A stretch of 64,000 nucleotides of DNA from Cyrtodaria siliqua (lineage: Eukaryota > Mollusca > Bivalvia > Adapedonta > Hiatellidae): contig JAWPHD010011020.1 in NCBI GenBank assembly GCA_037043455.1, positions 23,613-87,612 of the forward strand. Reading direction: 5' to 3'. The first letter of the stretch is position 1. Every line of letters starts with the position of its first letter. A program made the position numbers and the translations under genes. Below, piece after piece: positions 23,352 through 34,617 of this stretch. A model generated the notes under the pieces. It ran no database searches. It saw only the letters and a list, made by a program, of their open reading frames with translations, and was not told the origin of the DNA.

Positions 23352-23510
23352 TGTTAATACTAATATTTCGTCAGCCGTGACATTACGGGTGTACGCGTGT
23401 ATCCCCCGTAATGTCACGGCAGACGAAATATTAGTATTAAAGAAACTAATCCGCCAAAATAAAAGCACAATTACACTACAGCACCATTATCAAAATAACT
23501 CGTCGTCAGT
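23352..23510. repeat. Foldback element, copy B short version
   Basis: gttaatactaatatttcgtc, then agccgtgacattacgggt, is mirrored by cccgtaatgtcacggcagac, then gaaatattagtattaa, around a short acgcgtgtat centre. The right arm (gccaaaataaaagcacaatt ... ctcgtcgtcag) is present, but its left partner seen in copy A is missing. Confidence 0.9.
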
Positions 23511-23774
23511 TACTAAGGTTTAGAAACGGTGTACATCTGTTGTACAATTTGGCTGTTGTAAGCGGGATAGCTCCTTAAACAGACAATCGTAATGCCATAT
23601 AATAATATAATATATCAGGCATAGACATACTAAGTCGGTTTTCAAGTTGTGTGCCAATACAAATTGGTTTGATTTATGTGATACATATACACAATATAAT
23701 ATGTTGGTGTTTGCGTTGTGATACATGCAGATACTATTCCGATGATTGGGCTACGTTAATGGTCAGCATATATA

Positions 23775-24250
23775 TCATTTGAGTGTTCAACATCTGTAGA
23801 TTGCGAGTGATCAACATCTGTAGATTGTGAGTGATCAATAGCTGTAGAATGTGAGTGTTCAATATCTGTAGATTGTGAGTGATCAACATCTGTAGATTGT
23901 GAGTGATCAACATCTGTAGAATGTGAGTGATAAATATCTGTAGATTGTGAGTGATCACTATCTGTAGATTGTGAGTGACCAACATCTGTAGATTGTGAGT
24001 GATCAATATATGTAGATTGTGAGTGATCAGCTTATGTAGATTGTGAGTGATCAACATCTGTAGATTGTGAGTGATCAATATCTGTAGAATGTGAGTGATC
24101 AATATCTGTAGATTGTGAGTGCTCAATATCTGTATAATGTTAGCGGTCAACATAATATGTATTATGGGTATAGTCAACATCCAAAGTATGTGAGTGGTCA
24201 ACATCTATATTTATTATATGAGTGGTGAATATCAGTAGAATTTGAGTGGT
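23775..24250. repeat. 24-bp tandem array, copy B
   Basis: Same unit as 11510-12080, about 20 copies. The 156-codon minus-strand frame 23734-24204 is simply the repeat read as MLITHNLQ-like units. Confidence 0.95.
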
Positions 24251-24326
24251 CAACATTTGTATTATGTGTACAATCATTATGTATGGTATGTGTGAACTCA
24301 ACATCTATAGTATAGAGGATATTGTC

Positions 24327-24674
24327 TTTATTATATACTTCCCAGTGAAATAGTGGATTTTATGATTGAAATCAAACCTTATATTTTCATTGTTTATATT
24401 TCACATGTAACGGTTGACGTTGTTTACGCTGTTGACGTTTTTGACGTCAGTGTTTTGGCGCATTATATTTTTTCTGCATAAATTTCCAGGTTGTGAGTAT
24501 ATAATAAATAGAATATGTGTTGGTTTGTCGTAAATATAGGATTTATTATTTTCATCTCGGTTGAGAAAACTAAAATATTTTCACTCGTTCTAAGGCACTC
24601 GTGAACATATAAGTTTTCTCACTTCTCGATGAAAATAAAATCCTGTATTCACTCAAAACAAACAAATATCCTAT
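24327..24674. mobile_element. Foldback MITE specific to copy B
   Basis: Copy A (near 12137) reads straight from gaggatattgtct into atagtatgtgtg. Copy B has about 345 bp between. Inside, ttattattttcatctcggtt pairs with ttctcgatgaaaataaaatc to form a stem. TGACGTCA is present at 24442-24449. A related fragment (ttttctcacttctcgatgaa) lies at 30310-30335. Probable T/A-rich target site; no long duplication seen. Confidence 0.8.
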
Positions 24675-25219
24675 ATATAGTATGTGTGTAAATGTGTGTG
24701 TGGTCAAAATCAATAGGATATGGTCAATATACAGTGTGAAGATCAAACATGCATAATACAACTTCAAACGGCAGAAAATGGACTATTTTTATTATCAATA
24801 AATGTGTACCATGCATTCAAATGGACTATTTCTAATATATATATAAATGTATCCTAGTATGAACTGTTTTTGATATCTATAAATATGTCCTATGCATTTT
24901 ATTATGTTTACTTGTCAATTTGATCGGCTTGGAAAATTTAACGAATCAAACACATGCTTTAATATTTGACTGCGACAGGACAGATGATTAATCCAGAGTA
25001 TTTATCATTATTATTAAAACAACCATTGAACGTTAACTTAATAAATCACATACAAGACTTAATATGTAGTTTAGTTAATTAAGAAACTTGGAGACGTGCA
25101 GGAACAATGTAAACATAAGCATATGTTGTATCGAGGATTGACTGACATTAAAAACAAAAATGTTATGCTATATTCAAGCAACGTCAGCGATGGTATTTGC
25201 TGAACGTGTCGGGTGAAAC
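24675..25219. other. Right end of duplicated block copy B
   Basis: Matches copy A 12146-12770 with a few small deletions. No coding features. Confidence 0.7.
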
Positions 25220-28086
25220 ATAGATATAGAAATACAGTTGACACTGTAACCAACGAGTATGGTAATATGCTTATAGATTTTTGTGCAAGTAATGACCTAT
25301 TTATATTAAATGGCAGAATTGGATCAGATTTTGTAAATTCATATGCAACTTGCAAAGGGAAAAGCACTATTGACTACTTCATAGGCTCAGTAAAAACAAT
25401 TGAAATTATCACAGACTTACAAGTAAAAGAATTTAATTTCAGTTTATTTTCAGATGTTCATAATCCTATAGTGTTGACAATCAGTTTAACAAACCAAGAA
25501 CCAGGTAGTAACAAACATAATAATGCCTGAAAAGATGATATTACTATGGGATGATGACAAACAAAACAATTTTGTGAATAATGTAGATCATGAACAAATA
25601 GCTAAAATACTAACTGAACTTAATAAAATGAGTGAAAATGAAACAATAACTCAACTTGAGGTAGATACTGTTTTAAACAATATTGGTGACATGTTTTCCA
25701 AATGTAGTGAACTGACATTTGGCAAGAAAAATATAAAAAATAGCAAAACCAAAATGATTCAGAAGTACAAACCATGGTTTAATAGAGAATGTCATAGAAT
25801 AAGAAATGTATATCATTGGGCACGCAAAGCATACAATACAAATAAATCCGATCATAACAAAAGTACATTAAAAAGAATCAGCAAAGAGTATAAAAAACTA
25901 TTTCAAATTCTGTGAGAAGATATAATAACGATAAAATTGAAAGATTAAAACAATTAAAATCGAGCAACCCAAAGGAATATTGGAAAATTATAAATTCTAT
26001 TGATAAAAGAGGAGATAAAATACAAGCAAAATTAAAAGATTTATACAACTTTTTTAAAGAGGCCAATCAAAGTACTGCTGAAGAAAGTAGTGAAAACATC
26101 GAAAACAGCTCACTCACAAATGATTTAATTGGAGATATAGACATGGACATTTTAAATAAAGAAATTACTGAAGATGAAATATTGCAAACGGTTAGAACTC
26201 TAAAAAATAATAAAAGCCCAGGGTTGGATAATATAATAAATGAACAAATAAAGTATACAGTAAATATCATGTTACCAATATATACAAAATTATTCAATAC
26301 TATATTTAATAATGGCATTATTCCAACTAATTGGACTATGGGTAATATAAAAATAAAGGAGATATAATGTCACCTGAGAATTACCGACCAATTACACTAC
26401 TAAGTTGTCTTGGAAAATTATTTACAGCAATAATAAATAATAGACTCAAACACTTTGCTGATGGATATGTTATCATAAATAACTGTCAGGCTGGATTTAG
26501 AAAAAATCATTCAACATTTGATAATCTGTTTGTATTTCAAAGCCTTATATAAATAGTAAACTCACAAATTGTACCTTCATAGACTTTAAACAAGCGTTTG
26601 ATACCGTATGGAGACAGGGATTATAGATAAAACTACTAAAATGTAACATAAGAGGTAATTGCTTTAACTTAATAAAAAACATGTATAGTGACATTAAATC
26701 AAGAATAAAAAGTGTGGAAGGTACTTCTGCTTTCTTTCCATGCATGACAGGTGTAAGACAAGGGGAACATCTATCACCACTGTTATTTTCAATTCATTTA
26801 AACGATTTAGAATGCTTTTTGTTGAACAAAAATGCAAACGGTGTAGACTGTAATATATGGCATAATGATGTTTACTTATATTTCAAGCTTTTTATCATCT
26901 TATATGCTGACGACACGTTTCTTATAAACAGCAATGCTGAAGACCTTAAACAAAACTTACTTATTTTTGAAGAATATTGTGATATATGGAAACTAAAAGT
27001 TAATGTAGACAAAACCAAAGTTGTCATTTTTGGAACTAGATGTAGAAAATATAATCAAGAATTCACATACAAAGGAAATAATATAGAAATCATGAATGAA
27101 TATAAATATCTTGGCATTTTTCTATCTAGAACATGAAGTTATATAAAAGCCAAAAAACATATTGCAGAACAGGCAAATAAGGCTATGTTTTCTTTACTAA
27201 AGAAAATTAGGGCATTAAACTTAACATTAGACCTACGAGTAGATTTATTTAACAAAACTATAAAACCTATACTCTTATATGGATATGAACTATGGGGAAT
27301 AGGAAATGTTGACATAATTGAAAGAGTCCAGTTAAAATTTCTTAAACTTATTTTAAATTTGAAAAAATCAACACCATCTCATATGATATATGGAGAACTT
27401 GGTATAATGCCACTGGGAGTGGATATAAAAAACAGATTAATTTCTTTTTGGAGCAAACTTTCAGACACAAGTACTAATAAACTGTCAAACAACTTATATT
27501 TAATCATACAAGGAATGCATGAGCAAGGAAAACTAAAGTCAAAGTGGCTTTCACAAATAAAACATGTAATTTACTCAAATGGTTTTGGTAACATATGGGA
27601 AAATCAACAAAATATTAACAGAAAATGGTTTCCAGAAGCAAAAATCCTTTGATCAATACTTACAAACATGGAACAGAATTACTTATCAAGCCTCTGGTAG
27701 TACCAACTACAGACTTTTCAAAAATAAATTTGAAATGAATAATTATTTCTACTATTTACCAAACTATTTCTGTAAAATATTTACTGCTTTTAGAACTAGA
27801 AACCATAGATTTCCAATTGAGGTAGGTAGGTGGACAAGTACACCCCGAAATGAAAAAAAAAAGTATAATGTACAATAATGATGAGATAGGAGATGAATTC
27901 CACTATGTATTACTATGCAGCCATTTCCAGGAACTAAGACAACCATTTGTTAAACAATATTATTATCAGCATCCAAATGTAATGAAATATGAGAAACTGT
28001 TTAACAGTGTCAATAAAATGAGGGATTCACTAAATACCTACCACTTCGATTACATGACGTCATCTTCTTGCGTACACCCGAGTTAA
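25213..28086 (+). pseudogene. LINE 1 endonuclease/reverse transcriptase ORF with many lesions
   Basis: Order of pieces: endonuclease tail (25220-25530), linker (25523-25912), RT fingers (PENYRPITLLSCLGKLF from 26373; CQAGFRKNHST near 26490), FIDFKQAFDTVWR (about 26576), GVRQGEHLSPLLFSI (from 26750), YADD (26903-26914, catalytic Asp pair intact), WKLKVNVDKTKVVIFG (about 26988), thumb (27185-27652) and C-terminal domain to 28086. Lesions: frameshifts near 25525, 25912, 26364, 26550, 27650 and 27850, and in-frame stops TAG near 26627 and TGA at 27134. The enzyme would copy LINE RNA at nicked DNA; this copy cannot make a full protein. Confidence 0.92.
25220..28086 (+). mobile_element. Non-LTR retrotransposon (LINE 1), 5'-truncated and decayed
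   Basis: About 2.87 kb. It starts inside an apurinic-type endonuclease domain: at 25250-25530, NMLIDFCASNDLFILNGRIG then KSTIDYFIGS. A linker and a reverse transcriptase follow, and then a C-terminal zinc-knuckle-like region (HRFPIEVGRW, EIGDEFHYVLLC). The motif style resembles CR1/L2-type LINEs (inference). No poly-A or repeat tail and no target-site duplication were found. Its first base follows the last matching base of the duplicated block. Confidence 0.93.
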
Positions 28087-28445
28087 CTCCCTTGATCTCC
28101 AACTCTTCAACGGTAAACAACATGAAAACTAGCGGTAAAATTGTAAATTCGTTAAAATGTTAACATAACCTGACGTTTAACTAGATTGGTCACTAACTTC
28201 AGATAGTTTAAATAATAGACATATGAACATTGTTCAAATAGAATGTCTGTTGAAGAAACATACAGCTCAATCGAGGGATTTACAATCCACTCGATTGCCT
28301 CCAATTGCGTTCGAGGGTGGGTGAGCAGCGAACAGACGTTAGAGAAAGTAATTGAATGTCACGCCAGACACCAATGTGCGAATTTGTTTTGTTTTGGTAA
28401 GCGGAATCACCTATATCTATATGTTAAAAAATAACCATACTGTTT
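28087..28445. other. Short non-coding gap
   Basis: Between the LINE and the satellite array. No element end, RNA gene or coding homology seen. It may include the LINE 3' untranslated region. Confidence 0.5.
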
Positions 28446-30285
28446 CCAAACACCCATCATTTGTATATAGACCAGCCACTTCAAAACAGGTCAGCTATGA
28501 GAATTATATAGATCAACCAGTTCAAAATGGGTCAAATTCTAGAATTATATAGACCAACCACTTCAAAACATGTCACCCAGCATATGTATATAGACCAGCC
28601 ACTTCAAAACATGTCACCCATCAGTTGTATATAGACCAGCCACTTCAAAACATGTCACCCATCATATGAATCTAGACCAGGCACTTCAAAACATGTCACC
28701 AATCATTTCTATATAGAACCAACCACATCAAAACAGGTCACCTACCATAATTATATAGACCAACCACTTTAAAACATGTCACCCATCATAAGTATATAGA
28801 CCAGCCACTTCAAATCATGTCAACTATCATATGTATATAGACCAGCCACTTCAAAACATGTCACCCATTAGTTGTATATAGACCAGCCACTTCAAAACAT
28901 GTCGCCCATCATTTGTATATAAACCAGCCACTTCAAAACATGTCAACCATCAGTTGTATATAGACCAGCCATTTCAAAACATGTCACCCATCATTTGTAT
29001 ACAGACCAACCACATCAAAAAAGGTCACCTACCATAATTATATAGACCAGCCACTTCAAAACATGTCACCCATCATAAGTATATAGACCAGTCACTTCAA
29101 AACATGTCACCCATCATAAGTATATAGACAAGCCACTTCAAAATATGTCACCCATCATTTGTATATAGACCACCCTCTTCAAAACATGTCACCATCATTT
29201 GTATATAGACCAGCCACTTCAAAACATGTCACCCATCATAAGTATATAGACCAGCCACTTCAAAATATGTCACCCATCATTTGTATATAGACCACCCTCT
29301 TCAAAACATGTCACCTATCATTTGTATATAGACCAGCCACTTCAAAACATGTCACCCATCATATGTATATAGGCCAGTCACTTTAAAACAGGCCACCCAG
29401 TATATGTATACAGAACAGCCAGTTCAAAACAGGTCAGCTACCACAATTATATAGACCAACCACTTCAAAACATGTCACCAATCGTATGTATACAGACCAG
29501 CCACTTCAAAACACGTCACCCATCATTTGTATATAGACCAGCCAGTTCAAAACATGTCACCCATCATTTGTATGTAGACCAACTACTTCAAAATAGGTCA
29601 CCTACCATAATTATATAGGCCAGCCACTTCAAAACATGTCACCCATCATATGTATATAGGCCAGTCACTTTAAAACAGGCCACCCATTATATGTATACAG
29701 AACAGCCAGTTCAAAACAGGTCAGCTACCATAATTATATAGACCAACCACTTCAAAACATTTCACCAATCGTATGTATACAGACCAGCCACTTCAAAACA
29801 AGTCACCCATCATTTGAATATAGACCAGCCACTTCAAAACATGTCACCCATCATTTGTATGTAGACCAACTACTTCAAAACAGGTCACCTACCATAATTA
29901 TATAGGCCAGCCACTTCAAAACAGGTCACCCATCATATGTATATAGACCAGTCACTTCAAAACATGTCACCCATCATATGTATATAAACCAGCCACTTCA
30001 AAACACGTCACCCATCATTTGTAGATAGACCAGCCACTTCAAAACATGTCACCCGTCATTTGTATATAGACTAACTACTTCAAAACATGTCACCTACCCT
30101 TATTATATAGACCAGCCACTTCAAAACATGTCACCTATCATTTGTATATAGGCCAGCCACTTCAAAAAATGTCACCCATCATTTGTATATAGACCAGCCA
30201 CTTCAAAACATGTCACCAAGACCAACCACTTCAAAACATGTCGCCCATCATAAGTATAAAGGTCAGCCACTTCAAAACATGCTTC
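28446..30285 (+). repeat. 41-bp satellite array, forward orientation (about 45 units)
   Basis: Unit atgtcacccatcatttgtat followed by atagaccagccacttcaaaac, 41 bp. Two unit types alternate irregularly: a 'cccatcat(t/a)tgtatatagaccagcc' type and an 'ggtcacctaccataattata' type with gaccaacc. A multi-unit block is repeated, for example around 29380-29560 and 29640-29820 (ggccagtcactttaaaacag), which shows higher-order amplification. The reverse-complement array is at 40880-42826. Confidence 0.95.
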
Positions 30286-30577
30286 GCATTTGTGAAAATA
30301 TAAAGTTTTCTCACTTCTCGATGAAATAAAAGATGTTATTCACTCCAAATAACAAATATTCTCTATGTATATGTTAAGCGCAAAATTATAATACGGACAA
30401 TTCCGGAATTGCCCTGCGCAAAGTAAGAATTCTTAAAATGCGCGGCATTATCGGAATTCTCAAAATTTGTTGTTTTTTTCATTTGAAACAGAGAAAAATA
30501 TCCACATAATACTAGCATATTAAATTCTAAAGAAGTAAAAACGCTATTAAATCCAGAAAACATCAGGATAATTTTAA
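30286..30577. other. Fragment of foldback MITE and spacer
   Basis: 30290-30360 (ttttctcacttctcgatgaa ... tattcactcc) matches the right half of the element at 24327-24674. The rest is unrecognised. Confidence 0.6.
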
Positions 30578-30749
30578 AGGGACTTTAGGCGATCTAGAAA
30601 AGTAATTGATTGAATCGGCCGTTATGAATAACTCCTAGTTAAGTGCATATTCAATATGAATCTGAAACCCATGTTTGTGGTTGTATTTGTATTTGGGCTG
30701 ACACCCGTTCACATCCACTCTCTTTAAAATATATCATTAGGGTATAGGT

Positions 30750-31320
30750 AATTAAGGGATAAAAAATACACGAAGTTTATTTTTAATTATGCATGTGTAT
30801 AGTGTTATAGTTAGAATCAATAACATACTGCTATTTAGTTTGTCATTATTGTGAATAATAATACAGTTTGTCTTAAGAAATGATGTGATGTACAACAAAT
30901 ACATTAAATAAATGTGTTTTTCATCATGCATATGTATTGTTAAAGTCAATAACATAATGGTGTGTAGTTTGCTAAATGTGTTTGGCAAAACACTTATATG
31001 TGTTTATTTCAAGTCGAGAACCAACGGATACATAAGTGGCCGGGTCGTGTTCTTCATTAAGTAATGTGAAAAACAATACTGTTCCTCTTTAGAAATAAAG
31101 TGATTTGCGAAACCAATACATAAAATAATTTTATTTTTAATCCTGCAAAATTATAGTTAAAATCAATAACATACTGTTGAATAACACGTTTGCTAAATGT
31201 GTTGACCAAAGCTTGCTTGCTTAAAGTCGAGAATCAACAGTTACACAAGTGGCCGGGTCATGCTCTTCGATGTCGTTAGTCAATGTGAATAATACAGTTC
31301 GTCTTTAGAAATGAACATAT
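30750..31320. repeat. Degenerate tandem repeat of about 230 bp
   Basis: Repeated landmarks in order: aatcaataacatactg, ttgctaaatgtgtt, agtcgagaaccaacgg / agtcgagaatcaacag, aagtggccgggtc, tctttagaaat. About 2.5 copies lie just downstream of the protease remnant. Confidence 0.75.
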
Positions 31321-31327
31321 TGTTTCC

Positions 31328-31819
31328 CTAGTTTGTTTTAGTAAACTTCACCCTCTTTCTGCATCTACTAATCGTGTGTGGAAATGGTGTCATTTTCTTT
31401 TCATCCACGCATGCAAGAAAATGATGTCTCATCAAATCCTGACTGTATACTATTGAAGTTGGATCGTCGTCAAAAGATATGGAAGTCACGTTTGCAATTG
31501 CGAAAAGTCCACAATCGGTTATTCCTTCCTGCTGCTGAACATTCATTAGATTTATTTCAACGTTTTTTCCGTGATATTTTCTGATACTGACTGCAAACTG
31601 TGTGCTTATGTTTCCCTTTGTCTTCGAGTCATACACTTCCACTGGTCCTTTTATGTTGGTCGACGCCAGTGTAAGCCAGTGGTTGTCGTTCACGTGCATT
31701 ATTTGAACATACGGTGTATTTGTTCCTTCAACTGACCCAACCGTTACAGTGTCTTTCAACCCATTTATCTCCGTCCCTTGCACATACATTTTTTTCTTGT
31801 CATTTGTTCTGATTTTCAA
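31328..31819 (-). pseudogene. Ulp1-like (C48-type) cysteine protease domain of a Ginger/KRBA2-like element
   Basis: 163 codons open. Residues matching the catalytic pattern are His47 (VNDNHWLTL), Asp64 (VYDSK), Gln95-97 and Cys103 (QQEGITDCGLFAIA), in the spacing expected of Ulp1/SENP-type folds. Proteins resembling vertebrate KRBA2, which derives from Ginger transposons, have an integrase followed by such a domain. The frame just upstream (31820-31890) has a stop and frame change, so the domain is cut off from the integrase part. The domain itself looks undamaged. Whether it is expressed cannot be told. Confidence 0.8.
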
Positions 31820-31891
31820 TCCTGGATGCCTCTCGGAGGCTGATCAGTTTAATATTTGCGCATTGAAAGTCATAAGTTTGCTCAAATGACA

Positions 31892-32401
31892 TTAAATCGC
31901 TTGCTCTGTACCATTCTGCAATACTCCGTGTTCTGACTGTATCTTGCAAGTATCGCCTCTGACCTCCAAGATCTTCGCTCGTAGTCGTGGCTTATCTATA
32001 GATGACCTGTCTATCTTTGGCACTCTAACTGTTACCGTATCAACAACACTGAAAATATTAAATGTTACACGTTTTCGCTTGGAGTATTTTAGTTTCATGC
32101 TCTCAGCGTTCTTTCTGTAATTTTCTTCGGTTTCTTGTCTTATTTTTGCGTGTTTTGATACATTCTGAGACTCATGAGTTACGTCGTGAGCTGTACTAAC
32201 TACATTTTCGATTTCATTATCAGCTATATTCTCATCAGTTACGTCGTGAGATGCGCTAATTAATTGTTCGAGTTCAGTATCTGTGCTTTCAGATTCAGCC
32301 ATATGCGCTATCTCAGAATGTTCATTTACATCTTGATGTTTAATTAACACTTCAGGAACGTCGAAAGGAACCACGTCACGTTCAGACACCTCACTTGTCA
32401 C
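31892..32401 (-). pseudogene. Ginger/KRBA2-like protein, linker between integrase and protease
   Basis: 169 codons. The N-terminal part is acidic and includes two short internal repeats (SASHDVTDENIAD / STAHDVTHESQ). The C-terminal part (QETEENYRKNAESMKLKYSK, RVTFNIFSVVDTVTVRVPKI, LEVRGDTCKIQSEHGVL) matches the conserved post-integrase segment of this family. Separated by frame breaks from both neighbours. Confidence 0.75.
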
Positions 32402-32543
32402 ACTATCTAATGTTTTAAGTACAGTCGCTTGTTTTATTATTTGATCAGGTGATTGATGCGTGTACAGGTGGCACAGTGTAATTCAATTTTCTTTTTCGTG
32501 GTTGTGGTGTTGGTCTCTGTATCATTTCAGCACGCTCAGGCTC

Positions 32544-33245
32544 TCACTCCGGCTCAGGTTCAGGCTCACGACAGGTATGGCCTATTTCTGTAGTCTCTGA
32601 CGTCTCTGACGTACTTCTTTCCCCCTGTGCACTATTATCACTATCCGGATTCAGACTGAAGTTCAGGTCTTCCTCATTGACTACACAGCTGTCGACTCTT
32701 GCGTCTGGAAATATTGTTGATCTTGGTGGTTGACCGAACACAACTTCGTATGGCATCTTCTTTATACCTTCGGCGACCTCGGTGTTCATATTATGCTGAA
32801 TCTTAGGCAGCCAGCTTGCCCACAGATAACTGGAATCACCTGTAAGTCCAAGAGTTGCTCGCTTGTTAGCGACGTGTCTCTATTGTAGCATTACCTTGTT
32901 CAACTAAGCCTTGTGACTGACTATGTCGCGGTCGACCATTAACAAATAGAACATCATGTTCTCCTCCCCAGTCCTTGACTTCTTCCCTAATCACCTTGTT
33001 TACGAACTCACGACCATTGTCAGAATGAAGAATTCTGGGTAAACCTAAGTAAGGGAACACTTTCTCAAAAAGCCAGAAGAAAGGATAGGTTTCAATTCGG
33101 CGTTATTGGTCTGTCTGAAAGTAGTTAAACACACCGGACACGTTCGGCATAATTCTTGCACAACACATCGAGGGACGCCTTCATATCGGGATTGCACCTG
33201 AAATAAGTTATTCAATACATGTATACTGATGTATGTTGCATTCAT
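32544..33245 (-). pseudogene. Ginger-type DDE integrase, internally deleted
   Basis: The minus strand gives a zinc-binding end (RYEGVPRCVVQELCRTCPVC), then LKPILSSGF, then after a frame change GLPRILHSDNGREFVNKVI (second Asp) and NGRPRHSQSQGLVEQGNATI (catalytic Glu in LVEQGN), and downstream KKMPYEVVFGQPPRS. The part that should hold the first catalytic Asp, between SSGF and FPYLG, is missing. A further frameshift lies near 32866. The enzyme is therefore catalytically dead. Confidence 0.88.
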
Positions 33246-33246
33246 G

Positions 33247-33274
33247 ATGATGATGATGATGATGATGTTGTTGT

Positions 33275-33350
<76 letters not shown>

Positions 33351-33399
33351 GGTGGTGGTGGTGGTGGTGGTTGTGGCGGTGGTGGTGGTGGTGGTGGCT
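33247..33399. repeat. Compound trinucleotide microsatellite (GAT)n-(GGT)n
   Basis: About 87 bp of gat/gtt repeats pass directly into about 63 bp of ggt repeats with two interruptions. Poly-Asp/Gly or poly-Pro/Ser translations are artefacts. Confidence 0.97.
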
Positions 33400-33637
33400 G
33401 AATAATTGGTGTCAATTCAAATACGAGTAAAACCATCATAATTGTTAATAAAAATCTGTGATCGCAAAAAAAACGTTAGCTTTAAGGCTATTATAAATTC
33501 GTGTTTTGTGATCTAACTACACCTTACATAATGCATAGACATATTTCATATGAAACTGAAGCACCATTGTGGGGTGTTTTTTTTTTTGTATTTGTATTGG
33601 CACCAATTATCAAAAATATCGCCTTCAGTCCCTTTAA

Positions 33638-34617
33638 TATTTATGATTTAGCAACAGAAAATAGCCTAGACATCGAGCCTAATTCTAATTACTCGTGTGT
33701 ATTTAATAGTATTCGTAATGTACAATAATTTCATACAAGGGCAAATTAAACATTATTTTAAAATGAAACGTGATTTAACATTATATCGGTGCATTTACTT
33801 ATTTACATTTATTCACAATATGTTAAGTAATTGCTATCAATTGATATAGGACTGCACTAACAAACGTCACAAACTGTTATTTATATAATGAGCGCATATG
33901 TAATGTTATTTAAAGGTGTTAGGTGTCACCGAGCCTTTAGTGTCCGTCACGCTGACAATTACTGACCACTAATGCAGACCGGAATTGGGGTTCTGATACA
34001 TGTTAACCAATCATACTGTGTTACACGCGATCAGTTACACCCTCGTCTTTCAATCAGCCAATCACAATTAAGGAAGAAGTTTCTTGTCTTTTCAATAGAT
34101 TTGATTGATACGCATTAATATATTCAGCATTAATATTTATATGACGTTCAATTATCACCCCAGGATATTAATGATGGCGTATTTATTATATTATCAATTT
34201 AGTAAAGTTCAATATACAAATACGAATTACGCTTGCATATAATTAAATAAAACATTGAGTTTTTATATATTTATTTTTTTAGTAATATGCAAAAACAATT
34301 TCCTTTATACTCAAAAGTATTGACTGAACAAATGCAAGTTATGTTGAAAACTAACGGGACGCCGTGCATTTTTAAAAATTCAAGATTGCCGTGTGTCCCT
34401 TTAATATTCAAGATTAAGTGCACGTGTTTAGCTTTGCAAGCAGTTTCTTGTAACCAACATGATTGGTCTTTGTCCAGTGGAAGCGCTGTACCATATCGGC
34501 AATGTTGCCACTGTGCGTCTGTATTCGCCATTTCCCAAGGATGGCTGGGTCGTTATCATTCTAAAATTGATACAAATATACAAACCATAATTATGCAAAC
34601 ATGAGTGCAGTCCTATA
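33638..34617. other. Spacer with one TTAA-MITE end and a short inverted pair
   Basis: 34280-34400 is the terminal part, in reverse, of the family at 7477-7780 (aagattgccgtgtgtccct, then TTAA at 34401-34404). Its other end was not found, so it is truncated. attgatataggactgcac (33841) and gtgcagtcctatatcaat (34602-34619) form an inverted pair 760 bp apart. No gene seen. Confidence 0.65.

Larger units (their letters stand above)
17195..25219 (+). repeat. Large direct duplication, copy B (partner 1-12770)
   Basis: Shorter than copy A (8.0 against at least 12.8 kb) mainly because it lacks the Harbinger segment (about 3.9 kb), part of 6740-8064 and a 0.7-kb tract. Against that it has gained a LINE 3' end (17600-17724), two SINEs (18377-18647, 18866-19134), a reverse-transcriptase fragment (20640-21062) and a foldback element (24327-24674). 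The match stops at 25219, where LINE sequence starts. Confidence 0.93.
30578..33633 (-). mobile_element. 3.06-kb TTAA-bounded element containing Ginger-like gene remnants
   Basis: TTAA at 30574-30577 and 33634-33637 flanks inverted 16-bp termini AGGGACTTTAGGCGAT and (reverse complement of the right end) AGGGACTGAAGGCGAT, with two mismatches. Between them lie minus-strand integrase and Ulp1-like protease pieces, a trinucleotide microsatellite and a degenerate tandem repeat. Ginger elements normally have TGT-type ends, so either the ends belong to a separate TTAA element that acquired the Ginger sequence, or this is an unusual combination. Confidence 0.7.

Noticed and set aside
28446..30285. 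CRISPR-like array
   Set aside because: Units are contiguous 41-bp tandem repeats without unique spacers, in eukaryotic DNA with LINEs and SINEs.
33219..33439. Poly-Asp/Gly and poly-Pro/Ser proteins
   Set aside because: Translations of a (GAT)n-(GGT)n microsatellite.
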